64,000 nucleotides of DNA, from assembly GCA_943788055.1 (NCBI GenBank), contig CALSOU010000006.1, positions 124,001 through 188,000 on the forward strand, in the 5' to 3' direction. How positions within the stretch are numbered: position 1 is the first letter of the stretch; every line of letters starts with the position of its first letter. This document shows, piece after piece, positions 1-7,740 of this stretch. The position numbers and the translations under genes are program-made. The notes under the pieces are model-generated. The model saw only the letters and a program-made list of their open reading frames with translations. It ran no database searches and had not been told where the DNA came from. Source of the stretch: an uncultured Saprospiraceae bacterium (lineage in GTDB: Bacteria > Bacteroidota > Bacteroidia > Chitinophagales > Saprospiraceae).

Positions 1-2
1 GG

Positions 3-122
3 ACAGTGCAATCAGGAATTTCATATGCTCAGTCTTTAAGTTCATGGACAAGATCTGACTCAGATGTTCGAAAACCAAGAAGACTTAACGTTCAAATTGG
101 AGTACTAATGAATTTGAGATAG
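3..122 (+). CDS. C-terminal tail of an upstream gene (cut by window edge)
   Basis: An open frame runs from the window edge to a TAG at 120-122, giving 39 residues that end in RRLNVQIGVLMNLR. Alternating polar and hydrophobic residues in a final strand are common at the end of Bacteroidota outer-membrane beta-barrel proteins, so this may be the last strand of a barrel; that is inference from a very short piece. A hairpin followed by a T-run lies about 45 bp downstream, which supports a real gene end here. No family can be assigned. Confidence 0.4.
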   Translation, partial: TVQSGISYAQSLSSWTRSDSDVRKPRRLNVQIGVLMNLR

Positions 123-167
123 AGTTGAATACTTTTACCCTTTATGCTTGGATTTAAGCAAGTAGAG

Positions 168-198
168 GTCTCCACTGTAAAGGTGTGAGACTTTTCTT
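168..198 (+). terminator. Probable rho-independent terminator
   Basis: GTCTC-CAC pairs with GTG-(T)-GAGAC around a 7-base loop, with one bulged T, and is followed directly by TTTTCTT. It sits just after the truncated gene at the left edge and is oriented to end that transcript. Confidence 0.5.
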
Positions 199-324
199 AT
201 TTATGGAATACAGAAAGGGTGGACATCACTGGCATGATATTTGGAGTCTTAGTGGGGAATATACACTGTAAAGTCTTCGCTCTAAGGAGATTAAGCACTG
301 ATTTATTTAAGTAAATTGTTAGCT

Positions 325-765
325 ATGTATAGATATATCGTTTTGCTCAGCTTCATGTTTTGTACTTTCGCGTCAATGAATGGTCAAGCAACTCAACTTC
401 AAAATGGCAATATGCTAGCTGTAACACACTATTTATTTCCGAGTATATATTATACAATGCTTCCGCAAGTTTGTAATCAAAAGGAAGCTCACGAGACAAT
501 TAAAATTTCAGAACTTGGGACCGAAGAGTTAATCTTTGAATCACCACTTCTATTAATGTCTAAATCATTGGATAGTTACATACCTGTAACGAAAGATTTT
601 GAAATAGATCAAATTACCATACGAGATCACGAAGGAGTTTTACATTATAGATCTCACTCACCCTCTGAGAAGATACAATTAACACATCTTGCTTCTGGGA
701 CTTACATTCTCAGTGGGATCAACGAGCGGGGTGAGGTTGTGAGTGTAATTTTCAGAAAAGCGTAA
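325..765 (+). CDS. Small secreted protein with T9SS-like C-terminal domain
   Basis: About 146 residues. The ATG at 325 is preferred over the in-frame TTG at 316 because it starts a compact signal peptide (MYRYIVLLSFMFCTFASMNG) with likely cleavage near NGQA. The middle is unremarkable and matches no family I recognise. The last 55 or so residues (ITIRDHEGVL, then SGTYILSG and VVSVIFRKA) follow the beta-strand pattern of type-A T9SS sorting domains: a strand with a D/N-x-x-G turn, then a G-x-Y-x-L-x-G strand, then a final strand with a basic end. It is therefore probably exported by T9SS and released or anchored at the surface. At this size it is nearly all signal plus sorting domain, with a cargo of only about 60 residues. 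It stands alone on the plus strand. Confidence 0.6.
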   Translation: MYRYIVLLSFMFCTFASMNGQATQLQNGNMLAVTHYLFPSIYYTMLPQVCNQKEAHETIKISELGTEELIFESPLLLMSKSLDSYIPVTKDFEIDQITIRDHEGVLHYRSHSPSEKIQLTHLASGTYILSGINERGEVVSVIFRKA

Positions 766-1107
766 TGTGTTTGTATTCAATACTATCAGGCTATCCAGAT
801 CTATTACTCCGAATAAAGGAATTCTTGAAAGCAATCATTGGTTATAGATTTTTTGATAGAACTCTGTTCTGATAAAGGTCATCCTTGTCAATTGTGATAT
901 TTTTAATTCAAAATCACAATCTAAATGACACCAGCTTTTCAAGAACACGTATCCCTAAAATTTCAACTCTACGACTCCTTATTCATGACACTTCTTTTGG
1001 AAGTACCTTGCAATCAGGATCCTATTTACCATTGCTAAGTTTAGCATGTGTTAAGGGATTTTCTATTAGATCTAAAATCGTCTTAAATATCAAAACCGTT
1101 CAAGGTA
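766..1107. other. Intergenic stretch without a recognisable gene
   Basis: About 340 bp lie between the convergent ends of the small secreted gene and the helicase. The only structure seen is an imperfect inverted repeat at 891-920 (ATTGTGA/TCACAAT arms extended by TTTT/AAAA). It lacks a T-run immediately beyond either arm. Open frames here are either short or antisense to the helicase. Confidence 0.5.
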
Positions 1108-2361
1108 CTACCTTCCTTGACGTTTCTTGTTTTTCTTCCTATTGGCAAAAAACTCTTGCTTTCTTCTTTGTTTTTCCTTGTTGGCTTCCTTTTTTTCAGC
1201 TGCTGTCATTGGCTTATCAGTTTGTGGAAATGGGTGGTCTTTGACAACTTGAAGTTTCTTCTTAATTAATACTTCTATGGCTCTGATGTAAGCATTTTCT
1301 TCAGGTTCCGAAATTGAAATCGCAACACCTGATTCTCCCGCTCTACCCGAACGACCAATTCTGTGCACATACGTTTCAGATTCATTAGGTATTTCGAAAT
1401 TGATAACAAAACCAAGTTTGTCAATATCAATACCTCTTGCTGCTATATCTGTTGCAACGAGTACACGAATTCGACCATCCTTGAAGTTCTTCAGGGACTT
1501 TTGACGTTGATTTTGCGCTTTGTCGCCATGGATTGCAGCAGCTGATATGTCCTTTTGTTTTAGGAATTTTGTAATCTTATCTGAGCCATGTTTGGTTCGA
1601 CAAAAAACAAGAACTTGATCCATTTCAGGATTCTTCAAAATATTTAACAAAAGACTCCTTTTGGAAGATTTGTTGGTGTAGTATACAAATTGCTGAACTG
1701 TCTCGGCAGCAGATGAGACTGGAGCAACTTCAATTTTTGTAGGATTTACCAACATCGAATTAGCAAGACTGACGATTGAATCGGGCATCGTCGCAGAAAA
1801 AAACAATGATTGTCTTTCCTTAGGGAGCATCTTGATAATTCGTTTTACGTCATGTATGAACCCCATGTCGAGCATACGATCAGCTTCATCCAAAACAAAT
1901 AACTTGACCTTATCTAGACTGATGATTCCTTGACTAACTAAATCTAGTAGTCGACCTGGTGTAGCAGTCAAAATATGCACACCTCTTTTCAGCTTTTGGA
2001 CTTGACTATGTTGCTTGACACCTCCAAAAATTACAGTATGACGAATATCGGTATGCTTGCTATAAGCTGCAATATTCTCATCAATTTGAATTGCCAATTC
2101 TCGAGTAGGCGTCACAATTAACGATCTGATCGGCGCATATCCTTTTGAAGGTTTTCGCATTTCGATCTTCTGAATCAACTGTATAATCGGAATTGCAAAT
2201 GCAGCTGTTTTTCCTGTGCCTGTCTGTGCACAGCCCATCACATCTTTTCTATTCAAAACAAGCGGAATCGCTTTTTCCTGTATTTTCGTAGGTTTTACGT
2301 AGTCTTTGTCTCTTAGAGCTTTCAATATTGGCTCTATTAATCCTAAATCTTCAAATTTCAT
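1108..2361 (-). CDS. rhlE: DEAD-box ATP-dependent RNA helicase, RhlE type
   Basis: A 417-residue two-domain SF2 helicase that unwinds or remodels RNA duplexes, probably in ribosome assembly or cold adaptation. Motifs appear in order: Q-motif region (KPTKIQEKAIP), Walker A AQTGTGKT, PTRELA, VLDEADRMLDMGF (motif II), FFSATMP (motif III), ATDIAARGIDI (V) and HRIGRSGRAG (VI). A lysine/arginine-rich tail ending RKKNKKRQGR is typical of RhlE-like proteins and probably binds rRNA. The start at 2361 (MKFEDLGLIEP) matches how the family begins. The frame stays open upstream to an ATG at 2442, but a TACCTTTG promoter box lies at 2430-2437, so the longer start is unlikely; 2394 is a possible alternative. 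It appears monocistronic. Confidence 0.93.
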   Translation of the reverse strand: MKFEDLGLIEPILKALRDKDYVKPTKIQEKAIPLVLNRKDVMGCAQTGTGKTAAFAIPIIQLIQKIEMRKPSKGYAPIRSLIVTPTRELAIQIDENIAAYSKHTDIRHTVIFGGVKQHSQVQKLKRGVHILTATPGRLLDLVSQGIISLDKVKLFVLDEADRMLDMGFIHDVKRIIKMLPKERQSLFFSATMPDSIVSLANSMLVNPTKIEVAPVSSAAETVQQFVYYTNKSSKRSLLLNILKNPEMDQVLVFCRTKHGSDKITKFLKQKDISAAAIHGDKAQNQRQKSLKNFKDGRIRVLVATDIAARGIDIDKLGFVINFEIPNESETYVHRIGRSGRAGESGVAISISEPEENAYIRAIEVLIKKKLQVVKDHPFPQTDKPMTAAEKKEANKEKQRRKQEFFANRKKNKKRQGR

Positions 2362-2429
2362 AAACACTTTTTTATCTGAGTGTTCATTTTTCATTTGAAA
2401 AATAACCTCAGATCTTATAATTAAAGCCG

Positions 2430-2437
2430 CAAAGGTA
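2430..2437 (-). promoter_or_regulatory. Bacteroidota -7 box (TACCTTTG) for the helicase
   Basis: On the minus strand TACCTTTG is an exact TAnnTTTG match about 36-69 bp upstream of the two candidate start codons. No good -33 TTTG partner is visible at the expected spacing. The box falls inside the longest possible reading frame and argues for a downstream start. Confidence 0.5.
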
Positions 2438-2556
2438 GCCAATTCTAACTGCCTATTAGCATCAGTTATAATATATACTATTGTGTATTAGCGAGGGAAT
2501 TACAAATTCAAGTTCATGATAAAAACTCAATAGCAAGCAATAAACCTAGCAATTTA

Positions 2557-2592
2557 GACTTCAGCCTTTAGTCTATTTGTTCACAGCTGAAG
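2557..2592. repeat. 8-bp inverted repeat between helicase and adhesin genes
   Basis: ACTTCAGC and GCTGAAGT flank a 20-base spacer, about 70-100 bp past the end of the adhesin gene. The long loop and lack of a T-run make it a poor terminator. It may be an mRNA 3' structure. The rest of 2443-2663 shows nothing else. Confidence 0.3.
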
Positions 2593-2663
2593 TAATTCTT
2601 GTAGTCTATTAAGGCTGTCTTATTCGGATAAAGCGCCTATATCATTGATTTTGCAACAGCACA

Positions 2664-5600
2664 CTATTCACGAGAAATTTTGATAAATGATTGGACTAAT
2701 AGCTCATTTTGGGAATCACGAAGCTTGAGCAAGTAGAGTCCATCTACAAAATCAGTAGAATTTATTTGCAGTGTCCTGGCAGGAGTAGGTAGAGATTCTC
2801 GTAAGATCTCAAGTCCTTCAGCGTTGAATATTTGATAGGATTTAATCGGTTCAGAGCTTAGAGCTGTGAAGTTGTCCATAGTTGGATTTGGGAACAACGA
2901 TATTTGAGATTTTTCAAATTCATTGGTGGCAACAATTCTGCCGATCGTAATTATAGTATCAAAAGCACATCCTCTGCTATCTATAACTTCTACTTCCCAT
3001 GTTGATTCTCCCAAAGCCTCTAAAGTGTCAACGTGAGTAGGTAATTCTGGATCCCAAATATACATGTAAGGAGCAGTACCACCGCTAGTCTCAATATATA
3101 TAGCTCCATCGTTGTTGTCTTCGGTTGCATCCAAACTGAGAATGTTGACTTCCAAAATAGGAGGTTCAGCAATCAAAATTGTGTCAGTAAATTTCACGCA
3201 GTTATTACCGTCAACTATCGCTGCTGCCAGGAGTCCTGGTCCGACGTTAAAAAGGGTATCACCTTCAGATGAATCACTCCATAAATATTCAAAGTCACCA
3301 ACTCCACCACTGGCCGAAATTGCTACGATAGCATTGGTGTCACCAAAACAAGAAATAGGGCTTACAATAGCAAGATTATAGAGAATTTCACTTGGAGAGT
3401 TAATCATAATATTTGAAATAGATTCCGCACATCCATCAGCTTCAATAACAGAAATAGCATATTCACCGGGTTCAAGACTTGTAATTAAGCCTTCTGGATC
3501 AACACTGGAATCAACAAGCTCGTTATTCAAGTATATGTCGAAAGGTGCAAGTAAGTCGTCTCCTGCGATATTGTATGAGATTATTCCGTCTGCACTTTCA
3601 TAGCAACTTGCATCTATGATGTTAGGCAAATGCAGCTCAATATTCTTATTTATATGTGGAATAGGAATATCAAGGAACGATGATTCACAATTCTGTTCAT
3701 CTATCACTGTAACGGAGTATGATCCAGCCTGCAGATTTTGGGCGGAAGCCCCAACAATTTCAGGATTATTCCAGATGAAATTTAGTGTTCCAGTACCTCC
3801 AGAAGCACTTAAGTCTATTAATCCATTGTCATTCTCACAGAAATTGGCTTTAATCGAATCAATTGAAATTGAAATCGAGTCTGGCTGAATCATGGTAATA
3901 GTATCTGAAATTTCAAGGCATTCATGTAAATCGGTAACTCCGACTACATAAGTTCCTGCAGGGAGTTGTTCTTGAACACTTTCAAAAACTTGCTCATTGT
4001 AAGTGAATTGATAAGGGCTAGTACCTCCTGAAGCATAGATTTCAAGTCTACCGTCGTTGGATTCATAACAAGTTAGATCATATGAAATAAGGGAGTCAAG
4101 CTCCAAAATTGCAGGTTGGTTTACTTCGATCTGAATCAAACTATCCTTACAACCCTTTTCATCCGTAACTGTAATATCGTAAGCGTTCGCTGGTAGCTGA
4201 TCAACCAAGGAGTCCAGGTCTCCAGAAGACCATGAATACTGATAACTTGTTCCACCTCCCGCAACTTCGACTGATATGCTGCCTAAGGAATCTCCAAAAC
4301 ATTTATTATCGGTAACTTCAAGCAGATTTATGAAGAGTGAATCAGGTTGAAAAACTTCAAAATCAAACGAACCGGATGAGCAGCCGTTGCTATCGCGAAT
4401 TTCAATGTTGTAAATTCCTGCTTTGAGATTGCTTAATGAAACTATTTCCTCTTCATAGGTCGACGTGTCACTTTCAATAACTATCGAAATTGGAAAACTT
4501 GTTGTATTGATGACCTCAAAGGATACTTCTGCATTATCTTGGCCATAACAATTCAATGAGTCAATTACTAAAGTGTCTATCAATAAAATAGTTTCTAATA
4601 AATTGACTCCTATTCCTTCCACAGTAGTCTTGCAATCAAATACATCCAGCACAGTTATGTCATAAATGCCTGCGAAGATATTTGTAGCGTTGTTGTTAGT
4701 TGAAACGGAGTCTGTCCAGAAGTATCGATAGGTTCCAGTACCTCCAGAAACACCAACCTCAATGGAGCCGTTCTTATTTTCGCAAATGGCTGGAGTGACT
4801 TCCTGAACCTCAATCATAATGGCTTCCGGCTCCGAAACCGTAATCGCTGTTATAGAATCCAAACATCCGTTTGAATCGATAACATCGACTCGATATTGCC
4901 CAGCTGGAATGTGATCATTTATGGACCCAGTTGCACCGTCTGTCCAATTGTATAGATAGGGTGCTTTACCACCACTCGCTTTTACCTCGATTTTTCCATT
5001 GTTATCTCCAAAGCATGTCACTGGGTCATTTGCAATGATATCTGTCTCTAATACATGTGGTTCAGTTATCTCAAACTCCATTTCCTGAATGCAGTTTTCG
5101 TTGTCATTAACAGTCAGTCCGTAGCTACCTGCCATTAAGTTTGAAATACTATCCTGTCCCGAACCGTTGGTCCATGAGTAACTTATCGGAAGTTCAGCAT
5201 TTTGGACCGAGATATCAATAAAGCCATCTTGATTCCCGAAGCATCTCACATCAGCAATACTGTCAATGTCAATGATAAGTGTTTTGTCGGCAAAGACTTC
5301 AATTGGTTCAGTTTCAATGAGACAGTTATTTACATCCGAAATCGTGAGTTCGTAAAAACCCGGTGCCACATTACTTATACTTTTGGTTGTGTCACCATTG
5401 TTCCATAAATACGTGTATGGTGCATTAAACTCTTCATGAAAAATATCGATTCCTCCGTTCATGATACCTTTACAGCGAGCATTTTGAATAGAAGTAACCA
5501 AATAGTCGAATTGCTGAATGATCTGAATTTCGATACTATCTGTAATAATCATACATCCAGATGCATCAGTTATTACGGCCTGATAAAATCCAGACCCTAG

Positions 5601-7631
5601 CGAATCTACGATTGAATCTGTACTTTCGATATTAACCCACTCGTACTGATAGGGCTCCGTTCCTCCTATAGCCATTACCTCAATAATCCCGTTCTCAATT
5701 CCGATGCAAGTTTGATCTACCTGCTGGGCTAAAGCATAATTCAGAGTACTGATAACGTCTTCATCGATAATCCCATCGCAGTTGTCATCCATTAAGTTAC
5801 AAGGAAGCTCTTCTAGACCTGGTGAAACTAAAGGATTTTGATCATCGCAATCGCCGCCATGAAAACTATATCCTTCTGGAGCAATTAAGCCACAAAAACT
5901 CACCGTTACGTCATCTGTGCCGTAACCATCCATATCTTCGTCCCTGAAAATCATCAGATTGTTCGCTTCTAGATCAATACCTGATAAGCTTATATTGTCA
6001 ATGGCAAGATCACCAAAGTTGCCATTTGGAAAGTTCGTTGTAATTCTCAGTTGGAATATCGAGTCAAGATAATCGCTTAACGAGATTTGAATGTGATTCC
6101 ACTGATCTCCTAGATTACCAGAAATAGACCACAGAGTATCCCAACTAGCTTGCTGATCTGTTGTAATCTCAAGATAGAGTTCGGCAATGTCATTTCCATA
6201 CATATGGTAGTTCATTCCGAAGTTACAGGAAGAAGTATCTAAAAGAGTCATACATCCAGACAGCAAGTGCGCTGTAGACTGTCTGCACAGTGTATCAGAC
6301 GACTCTATGTATGCATACTGGCCAATTCCAGATGCATCAGAGGAAGGTCCAGTCAAAACTGTTCCCGTTGGTTCACTTCCCGTACGCCAAAAGGCTGGCC
6401 CCAAATTTTGCCAAAAAGAAGAAACAACACACAAGTTGTCACAACCATTTTCGCAAGTTGCTGCATTGTCGAAATTTTCAAATAACTCCACAGCACTGCA
6501 TCTAGTTTCGAATGTCTTTGGACATGAAACAGAAAAGGTTGAACCCGAACAAATAGGTGTAAACTCGAGAGTGTAAGTGGTTGAAGGTAGTAAATCGGTA
6601 ATCGAAATTGTATCCTGATTGCAAGGTATGTAGAATGTACTTATGCTGCCGTTTTCGAATTCTGTATAGCTTAATTCTAGAGAATCGCAGCTTGCGGACG
6701 GAATAATTATATCTAGTGAGGTATCATCGATATCTACAAAGTATAAATCATCAGGACCTGAACATGACATGTCAACGAATTCAATTCCGGCATACCGAAT
6801 CACACCAATCTGACCAGGAGCGTCATCACAAATATGAAGCTGCCATTCTCCATTGGGACTACTATTGTCATAAAGTAGTACTAAATCACCAACAGGTTTA
6901 TATGACCCAACGAGTGGAACTGCTGCTGAGATCCGCTCACATGCATTCATATCAAGTGCCAAAGGAGATACACACTGTGCGTTGATATCTCCTACATTAC
7001 TTGTTCCAATTCCAAAATCAGCAAAGAGGGCTATTGCAATACCGCTTGGAGAAACAATCTCCAGCTCTAGATCTGCAGGCCACTCATGCTCAATTGTTAG
7101 ATTTACTGATTTGATAAATACATCTTCACCCAAATGAAGCCCTTCGCCATGAACGTTGATAAGGTAAGGATTCGGAGATTGACAATTGTTATCAGGTATG
7201 ATTAAGTAGGCATCACATGCTTGTGAATTGTCAATTGCAGTATGAAAGAGGAACCCACTTGTGAAGTTGGTTACTACGTCGTCGTCACAGACTGTGCGAA
7301 CATAGAAATAATAGGATCTGCCAGGTTGAAGATTAACAAGTGTTGCGCTCTTATTTTCTGAAGTGCTTAAATCTTCGTAATCTACATTTTCATCAGCTGG
7401 ATGGAACGTATACTGATATTCTACAAAGTCTCCAGGCGATGTAAAATCAGTCCAACTTATTATCGCAGTATCTTGAGATTGATAGTCTAACGTAACATTG
7501 AAAGGTGTTATGCACGCCGAAGATTCAGCTTTAGAGATTTTGCTACTCAGACCAAATTGGACAAATAAGACAGCAAAGCACAAAAGTATTTTGCGCCCAA
7601 GTACCAATAATATATCTGCACTTGAATTCAT
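2664..7631 (-). CDS. Giant T9SS-exported adhesin with P-domain and 12 SprB repeats
   Basis: A 1655-residue secreted modular protein. After an N-terminal signal segment (about 1-36) come a fibronectin III-like domain (about 38-130), a proprotein-convertase P-domain (about 135-285, with LELEIVSPSG and GEWQLHICD), a second FN3-like domain, and a MAM/lectin-like jelly roll (about 380-555, ending FGDLAIDNISL). Next is a MopE-type Asp-rich metal-binding block (about 560-630: DEDMDGYG, GDCDDQNP, DDNCDGIIDED). Twelve SprB-type repeats of about 77 residues follow, each built as C-F/Y-G-D/N-x-x-G-x-I-x-V, then GGTxPYxYxW, then LxAGxYxVTVxDxxGC. The last repeat has lost its first Cys. A type-A sorting domain ends the protein (FPNPTMDNF; GLYLLKL). 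SprB is the gliding adhesin of Flavobacterium johnsoniae; this is a relative by repeat type only. Roles in surface attachment or gliding are inferred. Confidence 0.85.
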   Translation of the reverse strand: MNSSADILLVLGRKILLCFAVLFVQFGLSSKISKAESSACITPFNVTLDYQSQDTAIISWTDFTSPGDFVEYQYTFHPADENVDYEDLSTSENKSATLVNLQPGRSYYFYVRTVCDDDVVTNFTSGFLFHTAIDNSQACDAYLIIPDNNCQSPNPYLINVHGEGLHLGEDVFIKSVNLTIEHEWPADLELEIVSPSGIAIALFADFGIGTSNVGDINAQCVSPLALDMNACERISAAVPLVGSYKPVGDLVLLYDNSSPNGEWQLHICDDAPGQIGVIRYAGIEFVDMSCSGPDDLYFVDIDDTSLDIIIPSASCDSLELSYTEFENGSISTFYIPCNQDTISITDLLPSTTYTLEFTPICSGSTFSVSCPKTFETRCSAVELFENFDNAATCENGCDNLCVVSSFWQNLGPAFWRTGSEPTGTVLTGPSSDASGIGQYAYIESSDTLCRQSTAHLLSGCMTLLDTSSCNFGMNYHMYGNDIAELYLEITTDQQASWDTLWSISGNLGDQWNHIQISLSDYLDSIFQLRITTNFPNGNFGDLAIDNISLSGIDLEANNLMIFRDEDMDGYGTDDVTVSFCGLIAPEGYSFHGGDCDDQNPLVSPGLEELPCNLMDDNCDGIIDEDVISTLNYALAQQVDQTCIGIENGIIEVMAIGGTEPYQYEWVNIESTDSIVDSLGSGFYQAVITDASGCMIITDSIEIQIIQQFDYLVTSIQNARCKGIMNGGIDIFHEEFNAPYTYLWNNGDTTKSISNVAPGFYELTISDVNNCLIETEPIEVFADKTLIIDIDSIADVRCFGNQDGFIDISVQNAELPISYSWTNGSGQDSISNLMAGSYGLTVNDNENCIQEMEFEITEPHVLETDIIANDPVTCFGDNNGKIEVKASGGKAPYLYNWTDGATGSINDHIPAGQYRVDVIDSNGCLDSITAITVSEPEAIMIEVQEVTPAICENKNGSIEVGVSGGTGTYRYFWTDSVSTNNNATNIFAGIYDITVLDVFDCKTTVEGIGVNLLETILLIDTLVIDSLNCYGQDNAEVSFEVINTTSFPISIVIESDTSTYEEEIVSLSNLKAGIYNIEIRDSNGCSSGSFDFEVFQPDSLFINLLEVTDNKCFGDSLGSISVEVAGGGTSYQYSWSSGDLDSLVDQLPANAYDITVTDEKGCKDSLIQIEVNQPAILELDSLISYDLTCYESNDGRLEIYASGGTSPYQFTYNEQVFESVQEQLPAGTYVVGVTDLHECLEISDTITMIQPDSISISIDSIKANFCENDNGLIDLSASGGTGTLNFIWNNPEIVGASAQNLQAGSYSVTVIDEQNCESSFLDIPIPHINKNIELHLPNIIDASCYESADGIISYNIAGDDLLAPFDIYLNNELVDSSVDPEGLITSLEPGEYAISVIEADGCAESISNIMINSPSEILYNLAIVSPISCFGDTNAIVAISASGGVGDFEYLWSDSSEGDTLFNVGPGLLAAAIVDGNNCVKFTDTILIAEPPILEVNILSLDATEDNNDGAIYIETSGGTAPYMYIWDPELPTHVDTLEALGESTWEVEVIDSRGCAFDTIITIGRIVATNEFEKSQISLFPNPTMDNFTALSSEPIKSYQIFNAEGLEILRESLPTPARTLQINSTDFVDGLYLLKLRDSQNELLVQSFIKISRE

Positions 7632-7740
7632 TCTCTAGGTTCAATCTCGTGAAATTTCATCTATAAATAAATATATTCTACACAAAGATGAAAAGCAAGT
7701 TTAGAGCATTATATTTTCTGAATGAAATCACAGTACAGTG

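Noticed and set aside
891-920. TGTGA...TCACA arms as a CRP-like site
   Set aside because: The arms are 16 bases apart instead of 6 and no gene starts nearby on a suitable strand; recorded only as an inverted repeat.
885-1244. Plus-strand 119-residue open frame
   Set aside because: It overlaps the 3' end of the helicase antisense and its phase follows helicase codon structure; no motif or signal peptide.
3600-5700. SprB repeats as a DNA tandem repeat or recombination hotspot
   Set aside because: The twelve repeats are similar only in protein sequence; at DNA level they have diverged and show no long identical stretches.
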